The notes: generated from the letters alone by a model not told the origin. 64,000 nt of DNA from Rhodopirellula islandica (GCF_001027925.1 NZ_LECT01000017.1:124001-188000); one strand, 5' to 3'. Counted from the stretch's first letter, positions 40,624 to 50,482 are shown. Numbers and translations: made by a program.

Positions 40624-40940
40624 GAATGGCACTTACTTTACACCCCCTCAAGGAGGTTGTGAATTTTTACGTGCATCGCCAGTAACGCCTTGAGAACCCC
40701 GCCCGTGCAGCGGGAGGGGTCGGAAAGCGAGCGTTCAGCGAGATTTCCGGGGGAGGGCAATCCGCGCCGTTTTCCATGCTCGGCCCCCTCCCTCGCGTAC
40801 GCCTGAACGGCGTCGCTCGACCTCCCCCCAAACTTCGTTTCGGGAGAGGTGCATCATAAAGAACTCCGCTGAAACGCGGCCTCGACAAACTGCACGACCT
40901 CCCCAGGGGGGAAGGGGAAGTTGTAAAGTAAGTGCCATTC
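40624..40940 (+). mobile_element. MITE-like element with 19-bp perfect terminal inverted repeats
   Basis: It starts GAATGGCACTTACTTTACA and ends with its exact complement TGTAAAGTAAGTGCCATTC. It is bordered by GGCGTTAGCC on the left and GGCGTTCGCC on the right, a likely 10-bp target duplication with one mismatch. The 317-bp body carries family 3 sequence and no transposase. It sits inside the family 2 repeat. Confidence 0.8.
40643..40921 (+). repeat. Family 3 palindromic repeat (inside the MITE-like element)
   Basis: GAGGTTGTG at the left and CACGACCTCC at the right end match the arms of the copy at 21658. The interior has the same GGAAAGCGAGCGTTCAGCGA, CGTACGCCTGAACGGCGTCG and AACTTCGTTTCGGGAGAGGT blocks. 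Confidence 0.78.
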
Positions 40941-41020
40941 GGCGTTCGCCCCGGTTGTATGTAGAAACAACCACGCTTGCCACGATATTTCAAATGCCGA
41001 AAGACTCCTGCCGACCTGCT

Positions 41021-41149
41021 TAGCGGTCTGTCACAGCTAAAAGTTCGGGTTGATCGTAGTGGACGAGGCGACGAGTCCTTGGATTTGACGCCAGTTCAGG
41101 ATTCGTCGCCTCGTCCACTACCCTGAGAATAAGTCGCGACAGACCACCA
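41021..41149 (+). repeat. Family 1 palindromic MITE-like repeat
   Basis: 129 bp from TAGCGGTCTGTCA to TGACAGACCACCA-type end (GACAGACCACCA). Inner arms AGTGGACGAGGCGACGAGTC and GATTCGTCGCCTCGTCCACT flank a spacer almost identical to the 25088 copy. Confidence 0.85.
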
Positions 41150-41175
41150 TCCAGTGAAACCGGCTCGGATGCTGT

Positions 41176-42552
41176 TCATTCTGGTTCGCTGATCGCAACC
41201 AAACGTTTCGTGGTGCGAATGAACAACACTCCATCCGCGACGGCCGGTGTTGCGAAGCAGGGTTCACCCATTGGGTTTTCTGCCAACACTTCGAACTCCG
41301 GTCCTGTCTTCAAAACGTAGACCGTGCCATTTTCCGAAGCGCAAATCACGTTGCCGTTCACCGCCAACAAGGATGCGATCACTCCGGCGTCTTTGCCCAG
41401 TCTTTTCTGGAAAACCTTTTCACCGGTCTTGGCGTGAAAGCATCTCACCACACCGTTGGAGTTACCCAGGTACAAGTAGTCGCCCGAGACGACCGGGGTC
41501 GACATGTAAGACCCACCCCGTTCAACACTCCACACGAGCGAATCGGAATCCTCCTCTGAATCGAGCTTGATGGTTCCGCGTGCGTCGGGACGGACCACAT
41601 AGATCGGTGCCTTTCCACCGTGTGCGTTCGTGATGTAGATCCAACCATGGGACACAAACGGAGTCGGAATCGGGTTGTCACCTCCACCTTCGAGTCGCCA
41701 CAGTTCTTCTCCGGTCGCGAAGTCATAGGACACGATCCAGGGAAAACCGTTGACGATCATTTGAGTGACGCCGTCGACTTCGTGGATCAATGGGGATCCC
41801 CAACTGCGTTCGCAAACTTCTGACCGATCTGACCTCCAAACTTCTTCGCCGTCGGTCAACTGCAACACTGTCACGAAGGGATGGTCGGGATCGTCACCAA
41901 TCACGGCGACCTTGCCATCGTGAATCGCAGGTGAACTCGCGTAGCCCCAACCGATGTCGTACTTGCTGACATCGATCACGCCGAGGTCACGCTCCCAAAT
42001 CAGCTTTCCGTCCAGGTCGTAGCAGTACAGGCCTTCCGAACCGAAGCAGGCCACCACTCGATCGCCATCGACACAAACGCTGGTGTTTGCATGAGTCGCC
42101 TTGCTGTGCCGAGTCGCTTTGGGCTCGCCATGATGAGCTGTCTGCCGCCAAAGTTCCTTGCCCGTATCAGCGTCGTAGCAAAGCACCATCCACTTGTAGG
42201 CGCCGCTGTCTTTTGCCGCGTCGATGTTTCCTCCTGCCGCGATGTTCAGTTCCGTTTCCCCTTCATCGGGAACCGCGGTGAGCAAGAAGATTCGATCACC
42301 TACAACCACAGGGCTGGAGTGTCCCAACCCGGGAACCTTGGTTTCCCAGAGCATCCCGTCATTGGTTTCGCTTTCCGGATCCGCGTTCCAGGTGGTTGGA
42401 ATCGTTGATCCTTCAGCAACCCCGCGAGCCCCCGGTCCTCGGAAGGACGGCCAATCGGTCGTGGTTTCGGATCGCAACTTCTCCGCGGGAGCCATTGCGA
42501 TGAGCAGCAAGGTCAACAGACTCGTCAATGGTTTTGGCATGGCTGGAATCAT
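41176..42552 (-). CDS. Exported PQQ-like (BamB-type) beta-propeller protein
   Basis: 458 residues. A signal peptide (about 5-28) is followed by WPSFRGPGARGVAEG, the usual start of planctomycete PQQ-repeat proteins, then propeller blades such as WETKVPGLGHSSPVVVGDRIFLLT, YDLDGKLIWERDLG and ASSPAIHDGKVAVIGDD. No enzymatic dehydrogenase residues were recognised, so it is probably a structural or binding propeller. Its ATG overlaps the stop of the upstream FG-GAP gene (ATGA, 42549-42552), which indicates translational coupling. Confidence 0.88.
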   Translation of the reverse strand: MIPAMPKPLTSLLTLLLIAMAPAEKLRSETTTDWPSFRGPGARGVAEGSTIPTTWNADPESETNDGMLWETKVPGLGHSSPVVVGDRIFLLTAVPDEGETELNIAAGGNIDAAKDSGAYKWMVLCYDADTGKELWRQTAHHGEPKATRHSKATHANTSVCVDGDRVVACFGSEGLYCYDLDGKLIWERDLGVIDVSKYDIGWGYASSPAIHDGKVAVIGDDPDHPFVTVLQLTDGEEVWRSDRSEVCERSWGSPLIHEVDGVTQMIVNGFPWIVSYDFATGEELWRLEGGGDNPIPTPFVSHGWIYITNAHGGKAPIYVVRPDARGTIKLDSEEDSDSLVWSVERGGSYMSTPVVSGDYLYLGNSNGVVRCFHAKTGEKVFQKRLGKDAGVIASLLAVNGNVICASENGTVYVLKTGPEFEVLAENPMGEPCFATPAVADGVLFIRTTKRLVAISEPE

Positions 42553-43691
42553 GGTCTGTTCACGCGGTTGAGAAAAATGCGGTTCAGGTCATCGGAGTTT
42601 GCAACGACAATGTCTGCGTCGCCGTCGCCGTCCAGGTCACCGACATCCAGGCCATACGTTGCGGACGCATCGCCGAATGGGACTTCGTGGAAGTGCAAAT
42701 CTTTGTCGCTGCGAAGAAACACAGCGTTGGGTTGATTCAAATTGCCGACGACGATGTCCAGGATATCGTCTTGGTTCATGTCGGAGATTGCCAACGCATA
42801 AGATTGGCTGTCATGAGATCCGAAATCCATGGTGCTGAGGATGCCACCGAAACCGTCCCCCAAGAAGATTTGATTCTTTCGCCCAATGTTGGCGACCACC
42901 CAGTCCAAATTGCCGTCCGCGTTCAGATCCGCAACTGCAACGGACCGTGAGTGATCGTCGCCGGATCCGAACGGCACGCTCCGGGTGAATTGCAACTTGC
43001 CGTCGCCCAGCAGCACTTCGTTCGGTTGCTGATCGCGGTTGGCCAGGACCAAGTCGAGATGCCCATCGCCGTTGACATCTCCCGCGGCGACGTCAATTGT
43101 CGAGTCGGTCTTTTTCCCAAACGTGGGCCCAGAAGCAAAGTTGGCCTGGCCGTCATTGAGATAGATTCGATTGGGACGTCCGCGGCAGGTTGCGATCAGG
43201 TCGATGTCACCGTCAAGATCCAAGTCGACCGCCAGCAGACTGCGGAGGCTGCTGACGTCGCCATATTCACAGTGAAAGGTGAAGCGGCCATCGCCGTCGT
43301 TCAGATAGATCTCGCCAGGGGCCATGTCATTGCCGGTCGCGATGTCCAAGTCACCGTCGCCGTCGAAGTCAGCGAACTCGCATGCGTACGTGGTGCGTTG
43401 ATCCGCGCCGAGTGGACGAAGGATCGAGAACTTGGCTCGCCCTTGATTGACGAGCAATTGGTTCTGTTGAGGCCAATGACGCCCGTTGGCGACGACGATG
43501 TCCAGGTCGCCATCTTGATCGAGATCACCGACGCGAACGGAAGCCGATCGAAGACGCTCCGTTCCCAGCGTCAGCCGGTCGCTGGTCACAAACTCGCGTT
43601 GCTGAGCCAGGGCCGAGTGGGCGGGGAACAGCATGCACGCGAAGCCAAACATCCAGCATGCACGTCGTCCGGCGTCATTCATGTGGTCCAT
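42549..43691 (-). CDS. Exported FG-GAP/VCBS repeat propeller protein
   Basis: 380 residues, signal peptide about 1-29 (ending AHSALAQ). Seven blade-like repeats carry Ca2+-binding loops of the DxDxDGxxD type: VGDLDQDGDLDIVVANG, FADFDGDGDLDIATGND, AVDLDLDGDIDLIAT, AGDVNGDGHLDLVLAN, VADLNADGNLDWVVAN, ISDMNQDDILDIVVGN and VGDLDGDGDADIVVAN. A seven-bladed integrin-like propeller fits the whole protein. It is coupled to the PQQ propeller gene by a four-base overlap. Confidence 0.88.
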   Translation of the reverse strand: MDHMNDAGRRACWMFGFACMLFPAHSALAQQREFVTSDRLTLGTERLRSASVRVGDLDQDGDLDIVVANGRHWPQQNQLLVNQGRAKFSILRPLGADQRTTYACEFADFDGDGDLDIATGNDMAPGEIYLNDGDGRFTFHCEYGDVSSLRSLLAVDLDLDGDIDLIATCRGRPNRIYLNDGQANFASGPTFGKKTDSTIDVAAGDVNGDGHLDLVLANRDQQPNEVLLGDGKLQFTRSVPFGSGDDHSRSVAVADLNADGNLDWVVANIGRKNQIFLGDGFGGILSTMDFGSHDSQSYALAISDMNQDDILDIVVGNLNQPNAVFLRSDKDLHFHEVPFGDASATYGLDVGDLDGDGDADIVVANSDDLNRIFLNRVNRP

Positions 43692-43798
43692 TGCGTTCCA
43701 TCATCGCCAAAAAGATTTTGGAGGTTGTGTGGACCACTCTGATCGACCGTGCACCGCGAAACAACTGTTCGAACAGAAATTGATGGAGCGAAACGAGC

Positions 43799-43829
43799 GG
43801 AGCCTTTCGGTGGGTCACCGGAAGGCTCC
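43799..43829 (-). terminator. Possible terminator of the redoxin gene
   Basis: GGAGCCTTTCGGTG / CACCGGAAGGCTCC forms a 14-bp stem with one G-T pair and a three-base loop, 47 bp after the redoxin stop. The T-run on the minus strand is weak (GCTCGTTTCG), so termination is plausible but not certain. Confidence 0.55.
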
Positions 43830-43876
43830 TTCGGCTTCGCTAGCGTTGGATTGGCCAACGTTGTCTGATATCGAAC

Positions 43877-44464
43877 TCAGGGGAGATTCGCGACAACCGT
43901 GGCGACATCCGCCCGGTCACCGTGCGAGACAACCGTCTTTCCAAAGACAATCTTTTGGTCTTGGCCCACCACGAACGTCGATGGGTAGGCGGTTTCGCGT
44001 GGAGCGTCCCAGCGAAGTCCCCAAGCGTTGGTGAACTTGAAGTCAGGGTCCAGCACAAAGTGATAGTTCGACGGGAACGACTTGTTGCCTTGGAATTCTT
44101 TCGCGTGCTCACCGAGCATTTCAGCAGGTCCAGGATAGATCAGCACCACTTGAGCACCCGACAGAGCGGACTGCTTGCTCAAGAACTCGCCCACTTGGCG
44201 ATTGCACAACGGGCATTGCTTGCCGGTCCAACCACGCAAAACCAGCATCACAACGGGTGACTTGGCTGTCAGCGACTTCAGCGAAATGGCCTCGCCATCC
44301 TGATTCATCAACTCAAAGTCAGGGGCGACTTCACCAACCTTGGGTGGGTGAGGTGGCTCTTTTCCTGGTTTGGCTTGCCGGCGACCTTGAGCTTGGGCGG
44401 TGGAAGACAATGCGACGAACGCGAGAGTCAGCACCAGACCGATGATTGAGCGACGATTTTGCAT
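43877..44464 (-). CDS. Exported AhpC/TSA-family redoxin
   Basis: 195 residues from the ATG at 44464 (AAGGA upstream), signal peptide about 1-24 (ending AQA). The redoxin fold is seen in VGEVAPDFELMNQDGEAISLKSL, then VVMLVLRGWTGKQCPLCNRQVGEFL, with a CPLC pair in the active-site position, and YPSTFVVGQDQKIVFGKTVVSHGDR. It resembles peroxiredoxin-like proteins of the AhpC/TSA family rather than a typical 2-Cys enzyme. It would act on peroxides or disulfides in the periplasm. Divergent from the peptidase gene. Confidence 0.85.
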   Translation of the reverse strand: MQNRRSIIGLVLTLAFVALSSTAQAQGRRQAKPGKEPPHPPKVGEVAPDFELMNQDGEAISLKSLTAKSPVVMLVLRGWTGKQCPLCNRQVGEFLSKQSALSGAQVVLIYPGPAEMLGEHAKEFQGNKSFPSNYHFVLDPDFKFTNAWGLRWDAPRETAYPSTFVVGQDQKIVFGKTVVSHGDRADVATVVANLP

Positions 44465-44730
44465 GGGGTGTCCTTTTGGGCGACGAGACGAAAGAGATTC
44501 AGATTGGGGATGTTCGTCGCTCAGTCCAGCCCGCCAGAGGAGCACCGGAACCGAGCGGCCGTTGCACCGAGCCATCGCGGGGGCACTTGTCGCCTCGCAT
44601 TCTACGCGAAAGTGTGCTGCCGAATGTGTTTTCCCACAGGCACCCCCTCGCGGCGGGCGGAAGTTTCCATCTTTTCAGAACGCGACTATCCTTGGGCTCT
44701 CGGTTCACTTTGCTTCCTGGGACCCCTTTC

Positions 44731-47700
44731 ATGATTTCTGTTTTTGATTTTGGACGCCGTGTTGGCATTCAAACGCTGGCGCTGACTGTCGCCGTTCTCG
44801 TTGGCGGTGACAGCCTCCATTCGCAAGACATCACGCGGCGGGGGCTCGAACACAGTGACTACGACGTCTGGAACACCCTCTCAGGGACGAGCATTTCCAA
44901 CGATGGAGAGTGGATCGTGTACACCGTGCAAAGCGGTGAAATCGACGGCGAAGGCACGTTGCACATTCAACATGCCAAGACGGGCCAAGAGTATGTCGTC
45001 GAGCGAGGCACGGGAGCACGCTTCACTCGAGACGACCGCTTCGTGATTTACCGCATCACGCCAGCGAAGAAGAAGGTGAAGGAACTGCGGAAGCAAAAGA
45101 AGCCACCTGAAGAGATGCCGCAGCCAGTCCTGCAAATCCTCGAACTGAACTCCGGTGAACTGCGAACACTGACAGGCGTCCGCTCGTTTGGATTGCCGGA
45201 AGAGAACAGCGACTGGCTGGCTTGCTTGATGGAAAAGGCATCCACACCCGATGAGCTCAAGAAGAAGAGCGGTGAACGCGAAGTCTACGAAGTCACACCG
45301 GAAGGTCTGCAGCGTCCAGCAAAGAAGTTGAAACTGAAGAGCCGGGAAGAAGTGGCTCGCCAACGAGGACGCATTGAGTCCGTGATCAAAGCGAGTGAAT
45401 CGAAACCGGACGAAAAGAGCTCCCAATCCAAAGAGGAACCGGACGAGGAAAAAGACACCAACGACAAAAAGGACAAACCGCTCGGAACGGACTTGAAGTT
45501 GATCCACCTCGACTCGGAAGTCCTGCGGACGTTTCCGTTGGTGCGTTCGTTTCGGTTCTCGAAAGACGGCAAGCGTTTGGCATTCGTGACATCAGTCGAC
45601 ACGCCGGAGTCGGGCAAGTCGTCTGATTCGAAAAAGGAAGATGACACCCAAGAGAAAGAACACAAGGCAAAGGGGCACAAGAACGACGGCCGCCCCATCG
45701 ATGGTGTGCATGTGATCGAGTTGGAATCGTTGAAACAGCGAACGATCGCCAGCGATGTCGGCGAATACAAGAATCTGGCATTCAATGAAGACGGTTCACG
45801 ACTCGCCTTCCTCAGCAACCAAGAAGACTATGACGCCAAGTCGCCGTCTTGGGCTGTTTACCAATGGACGGCGGATTCTAAGAAGGCCAAACGTTTGGTT
45901 GCCGAAGGCGACGCCGGGCTTCCTGTTGGATGGTGGGTCGCGTCGCAGTCCAGTCTGAGTTTTTCGGAGGACGACCGGCGATTGTATTTCTCGACCACTC
46001 CGATTCCCGAAGCGGTTGAGAAGCAACGCATCGCGAAAGCAGAGGGGCGAGAAGTCGAGAAAGATTCCGACGAGAAAGCCAAGCTGGATGTCTGGCACTG
46101 GCAGGATCCAAAACTGCAACCGCAACAACTACTTGAGGCAGAGCGGGAACGCAATCGTCGCTACCGCGCGGCGTACGTGCTGAAGACAGACCGTGTCGTT
46201 CAACTGGAGGACAGTGAGCTCCCGTCCGTTCGAGTTGACCTGCGATCGCCTTCCAACATCGCGGTGGCAAACACCAACGTTCGCTATCAGAAGACTCTTT
46301 CATGGGAGGTCCCCGGTTTTCAGGACGTCTACCTGGTCCATCTGAACTCGGGACGTCGTGATCGGATTTTGGAAAAGGTCCGATGGGATGCCGCAATCTC
46401 ACCTCAAGGAAAATTCATCGTTTGGTTCGACGCCGAAAATGGCAAGTGGTTCGCGAAAGCGACCAAGGGGAAGGACGCCAAACCGATTGAAATCAGCAAG
46501 GGGATCAAACACCCTCTTTACAACGAACTGGACGATCGGCCCACGTTGCCGTCGTCGTACGGAACCGCTGGATGGTTGGACAACGATCAAGCGTTCCTGA
46601 TTTATGACTCGCACGACATTTGGCAACTGGATCCAACCGGCAAAACAAAACCTGTCTGCATCACGTCGGGCGAGGGTCGGAAAAGCGATCTTCGGCTGCG
46701 TTCTCTCCGACTCGATCCCAAGCAACGTGCGATCGATCCGTCCCAAACGATGCTACTCAGTGCCTTTCGTCTCGATACCAAAGCAAGCGGCTTCTACAGG
46801 CTGGATCTGCCTGGCAAGAATCAAGATGCAAAGGAAGACGCTCTGCGTCCATTGATCATGTTGGACGAGAATTTGTCGGGGCTGAGGAAGGCCAAGGACA
46901 GTGATCAGGTTGTATTCACCCGCAGCACGTTCAGGCGATTCCCCGATCTTTGGACCAGCACGCTCGGCTTTGAAAAGATCGAGCGCGTCAGCGACGCCAA
47001 CCCACAGCAAGACGAGTACTCCTGGGGCACCGCTGAACTGACGCACTGGAAAGCCCAGGATGGTCAACAGCTCGACGGGATTCTGATGAAGCCCGACGAT
47101 TTCGATCCGTCCAAGAAGTACCCGATGCTGGTCTACTTTTATGAACGCAAATCAGACAGTCTGCACAGCTATTCCCAACCGGCACCGAGTCGCTCGATCA
47201 TCTGTTTCAGCTTCTATGTCAGTCGCGGCTACCTCGTCTTCATTCCGGACATTCCCTACAAGACAGGCGAGCCCGGGCAGAGTGCTGTCAATTCGATTCT
47301 TCCGGGTGTCGATCACGTGGTCGCGAAAGGCTTCGTGGACGAAGACCGAATCGGAATGCAGGGACACAGTTGGGGAGGCTACCAAACAGCGTACTTGGTC
47401 ACCCAAACCGATCGTTTTGCCTGTGCCGAGTCGGGGGCTCCGGTCAGCAACATGACCAGTGCCTACGGCGGAATTCGCTGGAGCAGCGGCATGAGTCGGA
47501 TGTTCCAGTACGAGCGGACTCAAAGCCGGATCGGCGAAGACCTGTGGTCAGCACGTGAGAAGTACATCGCGAACTCGCCGATCTTCTTTGCCGACAAAAT
47601 CAACACCCCGTTGTTGATTCTGCACAACGACGAGGACGGTGCAGTGCCGTGGTACCAGGGAATCGAATTGTTTGTCGCACTGCGACGTTTGGAAAAACCA

Positions 47701-47901
47701 GCCTGGATGCTGAATTACAACGGCGACCCACACTGGGTGATGGGCGAACACAACCGTCGTGACTTCGCGATTCGGATGCAGCAGTTCTTTGACCACTATC
47801 TCAAAGATGCCCCCGAACCTGAATGGATGGCGGTCGGTGTGCCCGCCGTCGACAAGGGCAAACGATTTGGACTGGATCTGCTGGAACCGATCGAGGAGTG
47901 A
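44731..47901 (+). CDS. Exported prolyl-oligopeptidase-family (S9) peptidase
   Basis: 1056 residues from the ATG at 44731, with a signal peptide (about 1-30). An N-terminal propeller follows, interrupted by a highly charged Lys/Glu/Asp-rich stretch at about 215-320, which is unusual and probably disordered. The C-terminal alpha/beta hydrolase has the triad Ser880 (GHSWGGYQT), Asp969 (HNDEDGAVPW) and His1001 (GDPHWVM). It cleaves peptides after proline or alanine-type residues in S9 relatives; the real substrate is unknown. It is longer than the usual 650-750 because of the inserts. Confidence 0.9.
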   Translation: MISVFDFGRRVGIQTLALTVAVLVGGDSLHSQDITRRGLEHSDYDVWNTLSGTSISNDGEWIVYTVQSGEIDGEGTLHIQHAKTGQEYVVERGTGARFTRDDRFVIYRITPAKKKVKELRKQKKPPEEMPQPVLQILELNSGELRTLTGVRSFGLPEENSDWLACLMEKASTPDELKKKSGEREVYEVTPEGLQRPAKKLKLKSREEVARQRGRIESVIKASESKPDEKSSQSKEEPDEEKDTNDKKDKPLGTDLKLIHLDSEVLRTFPLVRSFRFSKDGKRLAFVTSVDTPESGKSSDSKKEDDTQEKEHKAKGHKNDGRPIDGVHVIELESLKQRTIASDVGEYKNLAFNEDGSRLAFLSNQEDYDAKSPSWAVYQWTADSKKAKRLVAEGDAGLPVGWWVASQSSLSFSEDDRRLYFSTTPIPEAVEKQRIAKAEGREVEKDSDEKAKLDVWHWQDPKLQPQQLLEAERERNRRYRAAYVLKTDRVVQLEDSELPSVRVDLRSPSNIAVANTNVRYQKTLSWEVPGFQDVYLVHLNSGRRDRILEKVRWDAAISPQGKFIVWFDAENGKWFAKATKGKDAKPIEISKGIKHPLYNELDDRPTLPSSYGTAGWLDNDQAFLIYDSHDIWQLDPTGKTKPVCITSGEGRKSDLRLRSLRLDPKQRAIDPSQTMLLSAFRLDTKASGFYRLDLPGKNQDAKEDALRPLIMLDENLSGLRKAKDSDQVVFTRSTFRRFPDLWTSTLGFEKIERVSDANPQQDEYSWGTAELTHWKAQDGQQLDGILMKPDDFDPSKKYPMLVYFYERKSDSLHSYSQPAPSRSIICFSFYVSRGYLVFIPDIPYKTGEPGQSAVNSILPGVDHVVAKGFVDEDRIGMQGHSWGGYQTAYLVTQTDRFACAESGAPVSNMTSAYGGIRWSSGMSRMFQYERTQSRIGEDLWSAREKYIANSPIFFADKINTPLLILHNDEDGAVPWYQGIELFVALRRLEKPAWMLNYNGDPHWVMGEHNRRDFAIRMQQFFDHYLKDAPEPEWMAVGVPAVDKGKRFGLDLLEPIEE

Positions 47902-48064
47902 GGTCAACGTCGGATCGCAGAAGTGGTCACAATGACCGTGACAAAACTCGGATGCTGTGCGACTTCGCTCAGTTTTCGCTCGCTTGGTGCAGATTCCAGC
48001 GTTGGTACATCCTTTGCCTAGGGATGGATCAACGCTTGAATCAATCTGTCACCAGGAGACTTCG

Positions 48065-50482
48065 ATGTCCGCTATCGCATCTGCCGTTGATCTTGTCCGT
48101 TGGTTTGACCAAATCGGGATCGAGGATGTTCCGAGCGTGGGTGGCAAGAACGCTTCGCTGGGAGAGATGTTTAGAGAACTGACGCCGCATGGTGTTCAGA
48201 TTCCGAATGGGTTTGCAACCACGGCGGCGGCTTATCGAAATTTTCTGCGTGTGTCCGGTTTGGACGAGAAAATCTCCCAGGTTCTGGCGGATTTGGATTC
48301 CGGTGACATTGGAAACCTTCGGCAACGTGGGCATCAAGTCCGCGAGCTGATCTTGAGCACCGAGTTCCCCAACGACTTCAAGACTGCGATTTGCGAAGCC
48401 TATCGTCAGCTCAGCGCTGAACGGGGCGTACCGCTGGATGTTGCGGTTCGAAGCAGTGCCACGGCGGAAGACTTGCCAGACGCCAGTTTCGCTGGACAGC
48501 AAGAAACCTACTTGAATGTCCGAGGTGAAACGGCGCTCCTGGACGCTTGTCGGCGATGCTTTGCGTCGCTGTTCACTGATCGTGCGATCTCTTATCGAGT
48601 CGACAAAGGTTTCGACCATCACCAAATCGCTTTGTCGGTGGGTGTGCAGGTCATGGTTCGCTCAGACATTGGAACGTCCGGCGTGATGTTTTCGCTTGAT
48701 ACCGAGAGCGGTTTTCGCGACGCAGTGCTGATCAATGCCGCCTACGGGCTGGGGGAAAACGTGGTGCAGGGTGCTGTCAACCCAGACGAATATTACGTTT
48801 TCAAACCGACGCTGCGAACGGGAAGTCGGCCCATTTTGAAGAAGGCGGTTGGCTCCAAAGAAATCAAGATGGTCTATGACATCGGCGGCAGCAAGCTCAC
48901 CAAGAACGTCCCGGTTTCCCTCGAAGATCGCACGCGATTCGCCGTCAGCGACGACGATATCCTGACGTTGGCACGCTGGGCCTGCCAAATCGAAGACCAC
49001 TACAGCGAGAAGAAGGGACAGCCGTGTCCAATGGACATGGAATGGGCCAAGGACGGAAACACAGGCCAATTGTTCATCGTCCAGGCGAGACCGGAAACCG
49101 TCCAGTCGCAACGGTCGAAGTTGACGTTGGAAACCTACCGATTGCGAGGCAATGGAACTGCCATCGTCAGCGGCGGTGCGGTGGGATCACGCATCGGCCA
49201 GGGCAAGGTTCGAGTGATTGCGGATGCCAGTGGCCTGGCTGAGTTTCAAGACGGCGAGGTGCTGGTGACCGAAAAGACGGACCCCGATTGGGAGCCGATC
49301 ATGAAGAAGGCGGCGGGGATCGTGACCAATCGTGGTGGCCGGACCTGCCATGCTGCGATCGTCAGTCGGGAACTTGGCTTGCCCGCCATTGTTGGGACCC
49401 TTCGCGGCACCGAATTGCTGCACGATGGGCAGGAGGTCACGGTGTCGTGTGCGGAAGGAGACACAGGCGTTGTTTACGACGGCTTGGTTCCGTTCGATGT
49501 GGAAGAGACTCAGCTGGATCAACGCAAACGCCCCCAAACCAAGGTCATGATGATCTTGGCAAATCCCGACGAGGCGTTCTCTCTCTCCTTCATTCCAAAC
49601 GATGGAGTTGGCTTGGCACGGATGGAATTCATCATCAACAATCACATCAAGGTGCACCCGCTGGCACTGCTGAAATTTGACCAACTCGATGACACCGCGG
49701 CTCGCACCGAAATCGAACGCCTGACAGCTGCCTATGTCGACAAACCTCAATTCTTTGTCGATCGGCTCGCCGAAGGTGTGGGGATGATCGCCGCGGCATT
49801 CTATCCCAAAGACGTGATCGTTCGAATGAGCGATTTCAAAACCAACGAGTACGCCAATCTCGTTGGTGGGCGACAGTTTGAACCGATCGAAGAAAACCCG
49901 ATGCTTGGTTTCCGTGGTGCATCGCGTTACTACAACGAACGGTACCGTGACGCATTCACCCTGGAGTGCCGAGCGATGACAAAGGTCCGCGATGAAATGG
50001 GGCTGACGAACGTCAAACTGATGATTCCGTTTTGCCGCACCGTGGAGGAAGGCAAACGCGTTCAGGAAGTGATGGCTGAGCAGGGACTTGAACGTGGCAA
50101 AAACGGGTTGGAGATCTACGTGATGTGTGAAATTCCAAGCAACGTGATTCAGGCCGAGGCCTTCGCAGAAATCTTTGATGGCTTTTCCATCGGATCGAAT
50201 GACCTGACTCAATTGACACTGGGGGTCGATCGCGATTCCGAAATCGTGGCTCACATCTTCAATGAACGCGACCCTGCCGTGATGGCGACCATTCAATCGG
50301 CGATTGAAACCGCGAAGCGAATGGGACGCAAAATTGGCATTTGCGGGCAAGGTCCCAGTGACTACCCCGAGTTTGCCGAGTTCCTGGTCGAGCAAGGCAT
50401 CGACAGCATCTCGCTGAACCCCGACGCCGTGTTGAAAACGACGGTCAGAATCGCAGAAATGGAAGACCGACTTTCGAACTGA
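48065..50482 (+). CDS. ppsA: Phosphoenolpyruvate synthase
   Basis: 805 residues from the ATG at 48065 (CAGGAGA upstream). The N-terminal ATP-grasp part starts VGGKNASLGEMFREL; AVRSSATAEDLPDASFAGQQETYLN is typical. The phosphohistidine domain has GGRTCHAAIVSRELGLPAIVG with His429. The C-terminal TIM barrel includes GVGLARMEFI, GFSIGSNDLTQLTLGVDRDS and the catalytic Cys in GICGQGPSD. It makes PEP from pyruvate and ATP, the entry to gluconeogenesis. The length and motifs fit PpsA rather than pyruvate phosphate dikinase. Transcribed alone. Confidence 0.95.
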   Translation: MSAIASAVDLVRWFDQIGIEDVPSVGGKNASLGEMFRELTPHGVQIPNGFATTAAAYRNFLRVSGLDEKISQVLADLDSGDIGNLRQRGHQVRELILSTEFPNDFKTAICEAYRQLSAERGVPLDVAVRSSATAEDLPDASFAGQQETYLNVRGETALLDACRRCFASLFTDRAISYRVDKGFDHHQIALSVGVQVMVRSDIGTSGVMFSLDTESGFRDAVLINAAYGLGENVVQGAVNPDEYYVFKPTLRTGSRPILKKAVGSKEIKMVYDIGGSKLTKNVPVSLEDRTRFAVSDDDILTLARWACQIEDHYSEKKGQPCPMDMEWAKDGNTGQLFIVQARPETVQSQRSKLTLETYRLRGNGTAIVSGGAVGSRIGQGKVRVIADASGLAEFQDGEVLVTEKTDPDWEPIMKKAAGIVTNRGGRTCHAAIVSRELGLPAIVGTLRGTELLHDGQEVTVSCAEGDTGVVYDGLVPFDVEETQLDQRKRPQTKVMMILANPDEAFSLSFIPNDGVGLARMEFIINNHIKVHPLALLKFDQLDDTAARTEIERLTAAYVDKPQFFVDRLAEGVGMIAAAFYPKDVIVRMSDFKTNEYANLVGGRQFEPIEENPMLGFRGASRYYNERYRDAFTLECRAMTKVRDEMGLTNVKLMIPFCRTVEEGKRVQEVMAEQGLERGKNGLEIYVMCEIPSNVIQAEAFAEIFDGFSIGSNDLTQLTLGVDRDSEIVAHIFNERDPAVMATIQSAIETAKRMGRKIGICGQGPSDYPEFAEFLVEQGIDSISLNPDAVLKTTVRIAEMEDRLSN

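Larger units (their letters stand above)
40565..41021 (+). repeat. Family 2 repeat interrupted by a nested element
   Basis: The left end CTAAGCAGGTCGGCAGGAAT is inside the sulfatase gene; the right end CTCCTGCCGACCTGCTTA is at 41005-41022. Removing the element at 40624-40940 restores a unit of about 140 bp like the copy at 59592. A family 1 repeat begins immediately at 41021. Confidence 0.82.
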
